64,000 bases of DNA from Telopea speciosissima (GCF_018873765.1 NC_057921.1:67321557-67385556); one strand, 5' to 3'. Numbered from the stretch's first letter, positions 36,916 to 49,300 are shown. Numbers and translations are program-made. Notes: generated by a model from the letters alone, not told the origin.

Positions 36916-38695
36916 TGTGAATGATTGTGTGAGAGTCACCTACTGGTTTCTGCAGCTCCCTCAGGATCTTTTTGGTTAGATTAGAAATGGAAAGGAAAAT
37001 CATGAAAAAACGGAGGAAAGGAAAAGTACATTTTCCATAACCTGTTTGGTTGGGGTAAATCCTGGAAAGTGGAGGAATCCCATACTTTCCTTTCATTTTG
37101 GGAAAGAAAACGAGATGGGAAGACTATGCCCTTTCCTTTAACCAAATGCACAGAAAAAAGAAAACCCCCACACCCACCAGGGAAAGGAAAATATTGCTCT
37201 CTTTCCATCCAATCAGACATGGCCTAAGTGAATTATTCATGTTATGACTGAGTATCACTCCAAGTCAGCTTTGATTGCAATTACACCATATTGGTAAAGC
37301 TCATCCATTCCTGTTGCTTAAATTGTTTCAGTGCTTTTATTTTATTCTGGACTCTTGACTGAGGTGTGGGCTAAGTGGCGGACTAGGACCCTTTGCAGTA
37401 CCGCCGGGTGTGCTGTGCACATCCTGCGGCACTGCAGAGGATTTTTATCGCTAAGTGGCTAACAGCATAAACAACCGGGGCTCACAAATTAATGAGGAAG
37501 AGAGAATGTGTGAGAGGGGGAGGGGTCGAAGGGGGTCTACATCAATGTTCTATATATAAAAAAAATATCTCTACTTGGTGGTGTTTCCTACTCCCTCTCA
37601 TAGGGCACCGTGAGATGATACTTCTGCCCCCTAGATAGATACTAGGTGTGCTCATTCATTGGCCCAAATGCTTATGTAAAGACTATTCGATCAAGTAGAG
37701 ATCTCTTACCCAAAAAGTAAACATCGCCATTCAAAAATTAGAATAGGATTGGTCGGATCGATTTTGATTAGACTCCAAATGATTTCTGTCGACTCGGATA
37801 GGAATTGGTATTGAAATAATTCAATTCTTGAATATGATTCTGATGATCATTTTTTCCCTTTTAAAGGAGTTTATATCTTTTTTGGATCGAGTTTTCCTTC
37901 ACCATTCTCCATCTAAATTGCACTTAGATGGGGTCTGGGAAGAGTGGTGGGTATATAAGACCTTCAACATATAGAGGAAGTGAAGGTTAAACTTTCCCCT
38001 AATTATTCCAATAGAATGAATTTTAACGATGAGGTGTATAGAATTTAGATGTGGGCGTGGACACATCCTATCATGACCATATAAAATATTAGTTTTTTTT
38101 TTCTTCTTTTTAATACCACTTCACGGTTCACACCTTCAAGATATGCTTCCCTTAATGGAATACGAATTTGGCAATATGGACTTTCAAATAGTGGATTTCC
38201 AAACCTCTATTTTGAGGTTGAAACTTGAAATGTGCAATGTGACCTCATGGTCAACCTACTCACAACATTTTAAGCTGGGTGAAGGAAGAATACACCCATC
38301 TAGTGCCATAAATGCTCTGCCCCAAAGGGTGTCAATTTAGACCTTGAATAGATTTGTCCTGCTAAAATCCGGCACCGACACATTCCATTACTAAATGAGA
38401 TGTTTCTGAGAGTTAATTTTAGACCCGATTGTTAAATGGCACGGGTTTCCCAACAGGTCCAGAACCGATAACCCAATAGAGAAAGGCTAGAATTGAAACC
38501 ACTAGGAACCGTTGAATATGTCTAAATTAATTAGTTAGAAACTGGAACCGGATCTTTGTTTTAGGACCGTATAGGAATCGGGACAGTTTTGGAATTGACC
38601 CCTTGGGATTGGAATGGATAAGGAACCATCCCAATTACCCAGAAACATCCTGTAAAAAGCATTAAAGAAAAAATGTTTTAGAGAGGAGATCTAGA
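36916..38695. other. Intergenic, MITE-like repeats, no gene
   Basis: About 36965-37215 is purine-rich (GGAAAGGAAAA-type) and may be 3' flank of the DUF212 gene. About 37380-37730 contains fragments related to repeats at the left end of the window (shared GGGTAAGAGATC in inverse orientation). About 38325-38604 is a candidate hAT-like MITE. No coding region is convincing. Confidence 0.5.
38324..38606. mobile_element. Candidate hAT-like MITE
   Basis: Possible terminal inverted repeats AAGGGTGTCAATT and GGAATTGACCCCTT bound a ~280-bp AT-rich unit with GAACCGATAA-type subterminal repeats. I could not find a clean 8-bp target duplication, so the call is tentative. Confidence 0.4.
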
Positions 38696-38696
38696 A

Positions 38697-39182
38697 ATGG
38701 TACTCAAAGTTCTACCGTAAGTTTGCGCTGATCTTGCAAACCTTATCACGGGAGAAATCATCCATGGTTACATAACCAGCATTGAAGTTGGTTTTCATAC
38801 ATCTTTAGAGGCACTTTTGAAAAATATGTATTCAAATTTTGGAAAGCTGAATTTGGCTCATCAAATATTGAGGGATCTCAGAAGATGTGAAATCATGGAC
38901 TTACACAAGTATGGGTTCGGCATTCATGGAAATGGAGAAGCTGCCGTATTTCAAGATGTTGAAGAAAGTCATCAATCCTGATGGTTAATGTTTCCTCATA
39001 TGGTTACACAGTTCCAGAACCAATCTAAACCAGAGAATTATATCTCAATGACTGATCATATGGGCCAGGCAGGATCAATCAAAGGAATTGGACATAAACA
39101 TCTGGGAAGCATTCTTGGGTGCAAGATTCATTATGATTTGAAGATGGCTGAAAGCTCTGAAAGAACTCTACTTTTCATGTAA
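38697..39182 (+). pseudogene. Relic of a PLS-class PPR gene
   Basis: Conceptual translation shows C-terminal PLS PPR blocks in correct order: VCADLANLITGEIIHGYI, then LLKNMYSNFGKLNLAHQI, then GFGIHGNGEAAVFQDV, and after a stop near 38980 KPENYISMTDHMGQAGSI and LGSILGCKIHYDLKMAESSE. These correspond to the usual CA..L..G..IHG, MYSKCG.L..A, YG.HG.G..AL, EHY.CMVDLLGRAG and LL.AC..H....A blocks. A stop and frame changes show it is dead, and no E/DYW end is seen. It probably derives from a plant organelle-editing PPR gene elsewhere in the genome. Confidence 0.75.
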
Positions 39183-41029
39183 ACAATGGATACTGTTACA
39201 ATCAAAACCCAACCCTGCAGATCACAGGTTGAAGAACTGTTATTTCTCAGCCGTATATGCACATTTTTTCTCTATTAAACAATATAGACAAGAGCTTAGT
39301 CGGTTAAATTCAATCAAATACTGCCCCTCATCAATAAGATTTATGATCAATGCGGGCATCATATCTTTTCCTTCCAATGTAACAGGCAACAAATAAAAAA
39401 GCAAATTCTGAAAGACTAATGGGAATAACAGAATATGAATAGTCAATTGAAACAAAATTATTTTGTACATCCTATAACAGGAAAATATAAATACTATAAT
39501 TTGCCTTGAGGTGTAAATCTGCAGCATATAAACAGACTGACCAGGGAGATGGAAAACATGCAGGATCTGAACCCACAATTTGACAGGTCTTCATAGGAGA
39601 TCTTCAAGGTAAATTGATCAATCAGTCAAATTTTTTGGTAATACTTGTAGTGGTCAACAAATAAAATGGAGGAAGCGAGTAAGTGGGTTATATTGATTGC
39701 ATGGTCATGACAATCCATCTAAGTTCAAAACCTGCAAGATCATCTAAGTAGGAATGATGCTTCCAGAATCCCTCCCTGCATGAGCACTGGCATCTTCATA
39801 TTTTGTTAATTAAATTATCATCTTCAAACCTGAGACTGCATATTTATATTTATCCAAAACCAGTCCACAGTTATCTCACAATCAGAATTGAATAAAAAGC
39901 ATACCTGTTCCTTGGCTTACTCATAATTAACTTCATAGTCATATTCAATGGAACTCTGTTCAAACCTCCTATACTCTGAAACTTCACTTCATCTCTTACC
40001 TAGTGTACTCATGATACCCGAAACAGTGAATAGCTGATTTATAGGATCACCAACCCAAAAAACTGAGTGAATTTTAGAGTACCACAGTAAAAGAGACTAA
40101 ACAGTATATACACAAACATAAGTCTTCATTCTTCAATTCTCCAACTAGTTTTTGTATAACAAAATGACAGAGATTCGTGCCAATTAAGGCCTGTTGCAAG
40201 ATCCAAAGCAGAAAGCACAATGGGATGTAAGCCAAAATACAGATAATGAAAGACAAAGCACAATGGGATGTAAGCCAAAATACAGATAATGAAAGACAAA
40301 GCACAATGGGATGCAAGACAAAAAAAGATACTGAAAGATAAAGCCCAAAGGGCAGGATAGCAGCCAAGCCAAAATAAGGCAAAAAGTTAAGAACCCAACT
40401 AGGAGTACATGTAAATAGTCTCACCACCATCATCAAGAAACCAGATTTAGAGAGAAATCCAATAACAGTAAATAAAGATCCTACTGATGAATACATGAGA
40501 ATCCATCAAGACTTTAACCATCATCTCCTGGGAACAAACCCAGGTGCTCATCCTTTTTGAGCTAAAGACTAACCTATCTACATTAATCGTGTTAGTTAAG
40601 GTCTATAATAAAAATAATGAACCACAAAACATGAAATGATATAAAGAACAAATAGAGTAAAAAACAATTCAATTTCCATAATTACACCATGACAAACAAC
40701 ACCACAGTTCAATATTAAAATCTACCTATTGATTGACAGAAATTATCTCTTATAATAATAGACTTCAAATTCCAAATTTCAATGACTACAACCCCTCACT
40801 AGATCTAGAGAGATAGATATATGACCCTAACTCAGATCAACATTTGAAGATTTGCTTTCAGTTTGAGACTAGATTTGGAGTAGTAAATAAGTCCACCGTT
40901 GTAGTAGCAGGTGCAAAAGGAAAGGCAAGTTGGGAGGCAAATAGATCAACATTCACCTGCTCATGAAGCAATTAAACATAATAAGGAATTTGCATCAATC
41001 ATACCTTATCTAAGCACATACTTAAGTTA
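39183..41029. other. Intergenic between PPR relic and FAR1-related gene
   Basis: AT-rich, no gene supported. It contains a 43-bp tandem repeat (40215-40343). The right end should carry the 3' UTR of the FAR1-related gene. Confidence 0.5.
40215..40343. repeat. Three tandem copies of a 43-bp unit
   Basis: Units start at 40215, 40258 and 40301, each opening GCACAATGGGATG(T/C)AAG. The first two are almost identical and the third has drifted. A fourth partial unit may follow (GCCCAAAGGGC). They lie ~700-800 bp downstream of the FAR1-related stop codon. Confidence 0.85.
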
Positions 41030-43036
41030 TTAAAGCAATATTTGAGTTGTAGAGGCTTGGGAGGAACATATAGTATGCATAGACTCCTCAGTTGACTCAC
41101 CTTGATTTGGAGTTGGAGCATGATTGACAAGATTGTTTAATTGTTTACACAAATTACTAGCAACATTGTTCACCAATGCATATCCCTCTACTGAATCGGA
41201 TGCTTGTGATGCAATCTTTACTAGTTTACGACACAGAATTCTATAACGCTGTGTAGAATCCAAATTAACATCTTCCTCAACTTGTATTCCCTTGCTATCT
41301 TCCACTGCCATGCTTCTTGCTGCACGTGTCCATCTACTCAAAACATATGTTTTAGGAATAAGCTTGATATCTAACACGTCCAAAATTTTCAAAGCATGAC
41401 GACATAAGATGCCAAATGTCTCAAATTTCCTACAGCTACATTCAACTATAGACTCGGATGGATCACACTCAACTTCATATTCCACCTCTAAATCAAGAAT
41501 ACCAACACCATACTTACGCAAGCTATTACTTTCATTCCTCCATTTTATGTAGCAAGAACCAACCCATGTATACTCCTCGTGAAATAGGTCAAAGATTAAA
41601 GGAGTATAGACTTTTCCTGCCTTTATCATAATGGGTGTATGGGGAAACGAGTTTCTTGGAAGGTTATTTCTTGCCTCAAACTCAGCCTTCAATTCATTAG
41701 CACGCTTCTCATTGACAACCCTTTCAAAGTGCTTAAAAAACTGTACAATGTCTAAAGTAGACTTTGTATACTCCTTTAAGTCAGCATTTATACTTTTACT
41801 CAGTTGTGTACTCTGCATACCTCCTGTAAATGTATTCTTCATATAACATCTGGCCCACTTCTGCTTAAGTCCATAAATATGATCTAACCATGAACCATTT
41901 GCAACCTGATACTTAGTCCTTAACTGCTTCCATGCAGTCTCAAATTGTACTTCCTCCTCATAATGATACATACACTTTTTCAGATCTGATAGAAAGCTTG
42001 ATCCGTCCTTCATTATGTTACCTAGATACTTAATCCCATTTTGCATTAAATGCCAAGTGCACAAACCATGCCATGTTCCAGGAAACACCTCCGAAATTGC
42101 ATTTGCCATTGCGGCATCTTGATTTGTAAAAAATGTTATAGGCTTCTTTTGACCATGACTTTCCAAGAAAACCTCAAACAACCATTTGAATGATTCAACC
42201 GTCTCATCATATAAAAGTGCAGCCCCAAATATGACGACTCCTCTGTGATGGTTAAATCCAAAAAAAATACCAAGCGGCCTATTCTCCTCATTTGTACAAA
42301 ATGTAGTATCAAAGGTAACAACATCACCAAATAGTTCATAATCTATTAACATTCTCGCATCGGCCCAAAAAATATTTGTTATCTGCTCCTCTGTATCCAA
42401 CTGCAACCCATAGGTAAAAGAGGGATCAAGCCTGGTTTGTTTTCCAAAATACTGTAACAAACTCCCCGCTTCACCATACCATAAGTCACGCTGACGTTTA
42501 CTTCGGAGATAATTATAATGATCTACTGGTGTATAACCAAGGTTCTGTCTCACACCCACCCGTTTACCCATGGCCTTAGGTCTAATTCCAGAATCATTGG
42601 CCAAGTCAATTTCAAAGGCCTGTATTACTCTCCGTTGTGACCGCAACATGTGAGTGGTAGATGGTAGATGAAGCTCATGATTATGATTTTCAACAAAATC
42701 ATAGCATTGGTATTTCTTATTTTCCAAAATCTTAATTCCCATTCGAGCAGGACAATCAGATCTCGTTTCTGCTCGAGGATTAGATATACCAATAGTACGC
42801 TTGTCTTTTTGCCGCTTACCTTGTTTATTACATACAAATCTTCTCGAAGTTATCGTTGCCTTATCTTTTTTGCTCTTATTTGCATATTCTTTCCTGACAC
42901 TAAAACCCAGTCTTCCTCCGTAACTATTATAGAAATCAAATGCCTCATACTCAGAATTAAATAGCATACCAATCTTAGGCTTACTGTCATCATCTAGGCC
43001 TATGTCTTTATCCGCTGTAGCTATTGGATTATCCAT
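41030..43036 (-). CDS. FAR1-RELATED SEQUENCE (FRS) protein, MULE-transposase-derived
   Basis: Intact 668-residue single-exon protein. Residues about 26-122 form the FAR1 DNA-binding domain with C69, C95 and H118/H120 as zinc ligands (RRFVCN, SDCPARMG, VENHNHEL). Residues about 200-455 form the MULE transposase core (TFDTTFCTN around D243, FFTNQDAAM around D307, VFPGTWHGLCTWHL, and E438 as candidate third acidic residue). SWIM zinc finger at 533-547 (ECSCRKFETFGILCRHAL). FAR1/FHY3 relatives act as transcription factors in light signalling; which target this one has is unknown. The start is the ATG just after a probable 3' splice site (TTCTTCAG|GTGGGTT), implying an untranslated first exon at about 43560-43900. 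No terminal inverted repeats were found, favouring a host gene over a live MULE. Confidence 0.85.
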   Translation of the reverse strand: MDNPIATADKDIGLDDDSKPKIGMLFNSEYEAFDFYNSYGGRLGFSVRKEYANKSKKDKATITSRRFVCNKQGKRQKDKRTIGISNPRAETRSDCPARMGIKILENKKYQCYDFVENHNHELHLPSTTHMLRSQRRVIQAFEIDLANDSGIRPKAMGKRVGVRQNLGYTPVDHYNYLRSKRQRDLWYGEAGSLLQYFGKQTRLDPSFTYGLQLDTEEQITNIFWADARMLIDYELFGDVVTFDTTFCTNEENRPLGIFFGFNHHRGVVIFGAALLYDETVESFKWLFEVFLESHGQKKPITFFTNQDAAMANAISEVFPGTWHGLCTWHLMQNGIKYLGNIMKDGSSFLSDLKKCMYHYEEEVQFETAWKQLRTKYQVANGSWLDHIYGLKQKWARCYMKNTFTGGMQSTQLSKSINADLKEYTKSTLDIVQFFKHFERVVNEKRANELKAEFEARNNLPRNSFPHTPIMIKAGKVYTPLIFDLFHEEYTWVGSCYIKWRNESNSLRKYGVGILDLEVEYEVECDPSESIVECSCRKFETFGILCRHALKILDVLDIKLIPKTYVLSRWTRAARSMAVEDSKGIQVEEDVNLDSTQRYRILCRKLVKIASQASDSVEGYALVNNVASNLCKQLNNLVNHAPTPNQGESTEESMHTICSSQASTTQILL

Positions 43037-43900
43037 AACCCACCTGAAGAATAGCAAAAAATAAATTCATTAATTTAAAAAAAAATAAAAAAATATGGTC
43101 CAACTATAAAGTATAGAAAAACAGCATGTGATTCCTCAAAATTAAGTCTGAACTCAAAGCTGTTTCATGCTTTCAGCACAAAGCATTACAATTCAAAGAC
43201 AAATATTCAATTATCAGCTACCATAACAACAAATATTATGCTAATATTTTTTGTTAGGATTTATAAACTTACTGATCAAATTTAGCAATGAACAACACAA
43301 AACATGCCCCAATCAACAAATGCTTCCAAACCAACCTAACTGCAATACACTTAAAATATATAACATTCTATCCAAGGAATTAAATAGAAATATTTTAGAA
43401 TAAACCTTACTAATGGATATGAAATGTTGAACACTGTAAACAAAATTTGTAGGATCATAAAAATCTTGAAACTTAATCATGACAGCAAAGGAACAAATGC
43501 ATAGGCAAGTCTAACACAAGAATAAAATAGTATTAAAAACTCAGAACGCAAATGTACCACCTTAACACAAGCGTGCGTCAAAGAGCCGCAGAGGTAGCAG
43601 CAGGGTGAGTTTCAGTCGGCGTAGAGAGACTCGGGTAAGCAGCAGGGTGCGACGTTCGAGGAAGAGAAGCTCGGGTGAGCAGCAGGGGAAGAACCCTAGA
43701 GGGAGCAGCAGGGTGAGGCGTTCGAGGAAGAGAGGCTCCGGTGAGCAGCAGGGAAGAGCCGTAGAGGGAGCAGCAGGGAGTCGCTCGTTGCCGTCTCCGA
43801 GGGCTTCTCCGGCCGCGAGTGAGAGACGAGAGGAGATGAGAGGATCGGCGGAGAGAGAAAGGGAGCAGTGAGAGAGGAGAGAGAATCGGGAAAGGTTAGG
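43037..43900 (-). promoter_or_regulatory. Leader exon and 5'-UTR intron of the FRS gene
   Basis: A likely donor AAG|GTGGTAC near 43560 pairs with the acceptor near 43047, giving a ~510-bp leader intron. The leader exon (about 43560-43900) is GC-rich and contains 66-bp tandem repeats. On the - strand it starts in a CT-rich tract near 43890, typical of plant 5' UTRs. Confidence 0.5.
43600..43780. repeat. 66-bp GC-rich tandem repeats in the FRS leader
   Basis: Units start at about 43647 and 43713 and share CGTTCGAGGAAGAGA(A/G)GCTC, GGTGAGCAGCAGGG and TAGAGGGAGCAGCAGG. A third, more diverged unit lies at about 43600-43646. On the transcribed strand they give Pro/Ser-codon-like CTGCTGCTCCCTCTA repeats. 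Confidence 0.8.
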
Positions 43901-43953
43901 GTTGTGTGAGCAACATTTTGGATTAAAAAAATGACCATTGGGTTTTACCCTGC

Positions 43954-43959
43954 CACGTG
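43954..43959. promoter_or_regulatory. G-box (CACGTG) upstream of the FRS gene
   Basis: A perfect CACGTG palindrome in GCCACGTGTC context, ~60 bp upstream of the inferred transcription start. G-boxes bind bHLH/bZIP factors such as PIFs and HY5. A light-signalling link is only suggested by the gene family. Confidence 0.4.
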
Positions 43960-46245
43960 TCGAATTTTTTAAGTATTTTGAAATTAGAGATAGAACTACA
44001 AATTTTCAGTGCTTGAGAAACTATCGTCCCCTTTTCCCTCGCCGTCTCAGCCATGGATCTTTATCACTCCAGTCCCCTACCCGGCCTAGTCCCCAATTCT
44101 CCTAACAAGGGGGCCATAATGACCACTCTATTCCTGCTCAAACACTTCGTCCGAATGGGGTCCATTCCCCTTATTAGTTTGACTGGAAAACTGGGTTCGG
44201 CAGGAGTTGTCCATTAGATAGATTTAAGATCCTCTTGATAGATTACATATCACATTTGATGGTTTCTCTCAATTGTATGACTTATCATGTATGAGGTTTT
44301 CCCTTTAATTTGTGAATATTTCAATTCATTTCATGTTGAGCTCACATACTAGATTTTTTGAGATTTATTTTAGATTTTTATGACAATACATGGAAATTTC
44401 ATAGTTGCCCAAAATTGTGACCGTTGTTGATAAATGATGATATGCAGAATTTGTGCATCAAATTTGGGGGCCATCTAAACTGCCACGCACCAATAATAAA
44501 GTTCATGATGGAAAGGGCTCAGGGTATAGGCATGCTGGAACCAGCTCACATATTTGAATCCAGAACTTGTTCATCAATACATGACAGATTATTGATAAAA
44601 TACAGAGATGAATTATTTCTTCTAAGTCTTAAAGAGAGAGTATCATCAACCTTTGCTTTCAGATGCTATGTAAAATCATAGTAAATGGTTTAATTCCAAA
44701 TTGTTTTAAGAACCATTTTTTTTTGTTTTGTGGCTGTACCTAAACCACCTTTTTTTTTTTTTTTTTTTTTTCTCTTTTCTGATGGAATTTCTGGGAATAA
44801 CTTACAGTACAGCCATAGTTGTCATGGTTTTTTGAACCGATCTTTGTGACACTTATTATGGGAAATTAAAAGTAGCTTATGCAAATCATATGAAGTTATG
44901 AACTATGTGCTTAAAGGCTAGAAAACTAGAACATCCTTTCAAGAGAACAAATTCTTTCCAAACATTCCTACAAAAATCATACAAGGATGCCATTTTAGCA
45001 ACTCACGAAATCTTTCATGTTAAATAAGGAATTGGTGCTCTTAAAAAGGGCTTAAAACTGTCTTTAAAAGAGAATAAATTCCTCCAATAAACCTAAAATC
45101 CTGCAAGAATTCTGGAATGAATAAAGGTCACTTGGAAATTGGGCAATCCACTTGGAATCAAGAGCATAGCAGGTACTGCTAGGAATCAAGAGCACCAGAT
45201 TCCAACTATCACTCAAGACTTATTGAATTGTGGGGTCTAGGGAGGGTGCAAATGTATGCAGCCTTATCCTCGCTTTGCTGAGAGGCTGTTTCACGACTTG
45301 AACCCACAACCACTAGGTTGCAATGGAACAACCTTACCGTTGCGCTAAGGTCCACCCTCTCTCAAAGGATTGCTTTGGAGTAATATCCTTTTTGAATAAT
45401 ACTCCATGGTTGATCAGATAATTAATTAGAAGCTTATGATCCAAGGCCTGGTCTGGTTCATTTCCTAAAACATTGATAAAAAAAAACGTGCAACAAAGTA
45501 ATACATTAAACCAATAAGAGTAGGTTATACCAAATGTACCTAACGTTTAGAGAAATTATGCTTGGGATATCTCACGATTGATTTATTATGTCATGGGTAT
45601 CTCATGTTTTATAAATATTATGCTTGGGGTGTACCTCATATTCTAATTCTCTGGTCAAAGGGCCACATTAATTCCTTCAGACGATAAAGAGGAGGATCCC
45701 CCAATTCAGTACTCGGTCCTTACTCAGTGCCTTCTCAACCGAGTTCTTTGAGTTTGAGTGTTTGGTTCTCAACTTTGAGCTACACTTGAGTATACGACGA
45801 AGTGCCAAGGAAGGTTCGGTTTAGCCTCTACAAGCAGTGTGACGACTTCTAGACACTCTTCCCTTGATTCAAAGGGAAGCCTCCAACCCTCTTGAGTTCA
45901 AGTTTCTTTATAACTAGGTAAGATCCATCCTTTACTTATGAAAGAAGTAACCCCAAATATAGTAAATCAAAATAGGCTTGAACTTTGATATGAATCAATT
46001 AGTTCATTTTGTCCTTACTATTTCGTTTCTTCACTATTAAAGAGTGATGATAAAAGGTAAAGCTCTTTTTTGAGTAACTCTTTTCAACTGAATGGCTCTC
46101 ATTGATAGTGTGACTAACTGTATTACCCCTTCAAGGAAAACTGTAGATGCTTCCACCAGTCCAACCCATACTAGCATTCCTAAAAAAGCACTAAAGCCTA
46201 ATGGCCTTCTCTTCTATCTTTATTCTTTTCACCCAAAAAGACAAA
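43960..46245. other. Intergenic between the FRS and CBL genes
   Basis: No gene supported. It contains Au SINE copy 4 (45231-45358) and long T runs near 44750. The frame 44424-44681 has no family likeness. Confidence 0.55.
45231..45358 (-). mobile_element. Au SINE copy 4, 3'-truncated
   Basis: It starts within the GGGTCTAGGGAGGGTGCAAATG block, so the last ~35 bp are missing, but keeps the GCAGCCTTATCC block and the tRNA-like head (CAACCTTACCGTTGCGC as written on +). Confidence 0.8.
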
Positions 46246-46253
46246 TATAAAAA
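46246..46253 (+). promoter_or_regulatory. TATA box of the CBL gene
   Basis: TATAAAAA lies 74 bp upstream of the ATG at 46320, which would put transcription start near 46280 and give a short ~40-bp leader. Position and sequence are good but unproven. Confidence 0.5.
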
Positions 46254-46319
46254 CTTTTGTTTGGATACAAAGTTAAGAGTGAAGAACAACCCACATAGTT
46301 CCAGTACAAGTTTCCTTTG

Positions 46320-49300
46320 ATGGGCTGTGTCTGGGTGAAAAGAAGGTCTGGATACAAGGACCTCCATACACTTGCAGCTCAAACATGTTGTAAGCTTCAT
46401 TTTCATTTTTATTTAGTGATAACCATGCTTGTTTTTTCTTTCCTGAGGATTATGAAATATTCACTCAATTTCAAAGGCATCATACTTATCTATTCTTTTC
46501 TTTTTGCTGGGTTTGTATTGCTTGCAGTTAGCGTGGAGGAAGTCAAAGCTTTGTATGAGCTATTCAGGAAATTAAGCAGTTCCTTAATTGATGATGGATT
46601 CATAAGCAAAGTAATATTCAAAATCTTTTCTTCCCTGCTGATGAGTAGTGAGTTGATGAAAGCTTGTAGCTGATTCTAAAAAACGCCCAGGCGATTCAAT
46701 ATCCCACTTAATTGTCTTGTCTAACCAAATTCTATTTTCTTTGATGTGGTGGCTAAATCCTAAACAATTGAGCTTAGTTTTGGGTTTGCAGGAAGAGTTT
46801 CAACTGGGGTTATTCAGGAACAGTAAGAAGCAAAGTATTCTTGCAGACAGGGTCAGTTCCTGCATTTGGAATTCATTAAGATAATTGAATCCGTGATATG
46901 TAATTGGAAAAGGAATTCATGTCAAAGACAATAACATCTTATTATTTCAGTTTTGATTGTGCCTGACAAATTGTTTCTATTTTAATAGATTTTTAATTTG
47001 TTCGACTCCAAACACGATGGGGTGATCGAATTTGAAGAGTTTGTTCGATCTTTGAGTGTCTTCCACCCAAACTCATCCCAAACAGCCAAAGTTGGATGTA
47101 TGAAAATCTTTTTCAATATCAAATACTTATTTAGTGTACACATGTACTATATGTCCATTATGCATGCATTGCTAAGTGAGAATCCATGCATATATAAATC
47201 TCTGAAGTTATCTTTCAAATAATGTTACTGTCTGATGTTGCAGTTGCATTTCGATTGTATGACATATCACAAACAGGGTTCATACAACGTGGAGAGGTAA
47301 AGATCAAGACTTATATAACACTAAATCATGTTTTTCTTCATGCTGCTTACGATGGTATGGCAGTGGGACAGTTTAACACGACCGGATTCTATTTTCAGTA
47401 AAATTCTTAAGAGAAATTCTAGCTCATAAAATACACAGCACACCAAAGATCAATACTATGGCTATTGTGACTATTAACTTGGATTCGTGAAACTATTTGA
47501 AGCAGGCAATTGGGGTACAATTTTGTACCCCTTGGACTTGGTTAAGATCACCAGTTATTCCCAGCTAGCTTATATGCATAAGTTTGCCCATGTTAGCATA
47601 TTTTCAAGACTGAGCAGAGTTATAGTCACTCTTTAAGTAATTTCTTTTATGAAGAAAATTTTGATGTTTTCAAGCTGTATTACCTTATTCCCAGGATAAG
47701 TAACCTACCTCCAAGGGGTCAATAACTGCAAATCCTTGGATAAATATGGTGTAGATGGGTTTTAGTCTCACATCACCAACTTAGTCTGACTGGGTCTCTG
47801 ATTAACAGATCAGTGACCTTGCAAAATTTACAATTTCAGATACCAAAACTAGAACTTAAATTTCTAACAGGACTCAGGTCTGAAGACTCTGAATTGAAAT
47901 GGAATCCTGTGAAATAAATTTTCATGTTAGTTCTTCAGCACTAGAAATACGTAGTCTAAAACAGGAGACAAGCTTAATTGAGTCAATAGAAATAAGGCTA
48001 ACAGGCATGCTTGTTCTTTTGAACTTCCATGGCTGAAGGTCAAGGTGATGGTCTTGGCAGTTCTAGAGGAATCGAACTTACTCCTATCAGATGACATAAT
48101 TGAAGCTATTATTGATAAGGTAAGGACTGCTTGGTGTTGTGATGTTTACTAATTTAACAAATAATGTGATCATCAAATGCTTAATTATATATCCTCTGCA
48201 TTTTTAAAGACGTTTCTGGAAGCGGATTCAAAAGGTGACGGAAAGATTGATCTGGAAGAATGGAAAGAACTTGTGGCTCGGAACCCATCCGTACTAAGGA
48301 ATATGACCATCCCATATTTGAAGTAACTTTCTTTCCTTGTTTCCATATTTCTGTTAATGCTTATAGACATTTCTTATTGAGTTTTTTATTGTTTTGTTAT
48401 GTGACTTTTTAAATATTGCATTTCATCAACATAAAATTATTCACATTCTTCAGATCTAAAATGATGGGAAACCCAAACACTGAAGACCCATAGTTTTGTG
48501 AGGGAACTCCTGATTGAGGTGACATTAAACTGAACCCCTTGTCACAAAATGGATTTCCATCATAAATTCTGCTTTTCTTTTGAGTAATGGCTGAATCATA
48601 GATGTCTTAGACCTATATTAGACAGTTAAGACAAGAACAATACAATTAAACATTAGAGAAAGAAAAATAAACTCTGAAAAGAAATTCTACTGACAATTAA
48701 TTGAGCATTAGACAGTTCATTTGTATTTCTCAGATTGAGTAGGTTGATTGAACTTAATCAGGATGAGAACGCTCAATCAAGTTGTATATTTTCATTGAGT
48801 CTGAAGGAAACTCAGTCAAATCTAATAACTGAAAAATGAAAACTAAAATGAATCTTGAAACACTTCCTCCTACTTTGGTTGAAAATAAATTATATTGTAC
48901 AATTTTTTTTTATCAGGTTGAATTAATTTTGTGTGTTGTACTTACAATTGATTGGCCATATTGCTGCCATCATACATGTGTAAAGCTTGTTGAAGTTAGT
49001 TGAATGATCTATTGATCAAACCTCAATAGAGGTGTAAATGTTGAAGAATTTGATCGAGCCAATAAAAGAGACAAAAAAAAAACTTTTTTCTCGCGCTTTA
49101 ATGGTAACAAAGAAACGATTTTAATAAATAGCTTGCTTTTATGAAAAACCTAATGATATTTGGAAGCCTCCAAGGATTTTGGTTTCATGTGATGTTCTTA
49201 AGTTCTTCTGTTGTACTCATTTATAACTCAGTGGCAGTCTTTGAAATTCCATTTTTGCAGGGATATCAGAATGGCATTTCCTAGCTTCACAATGAATTCA

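Noticed and set aside
40215-40343. 43-bp repeats as a CRISPR-like array
   Set aside because: Units are contiguous without spacers; plant nuclear DNA.
43605-43871. 88-codon Arg/Ser-rich open frame
   Set aside because: Product of the GC-rich tandem repeats on the wrong strand of the FRS leader.
41030-43960. Complete MULE transposon around the FRS gene
   Set aside because: I compared the flanks and saw no long terminal inverted repeats or 9-bp duplication.
44424-44681. 85-codon open frame
   Set aside because: No recognisable domain, no splice or promoter context.
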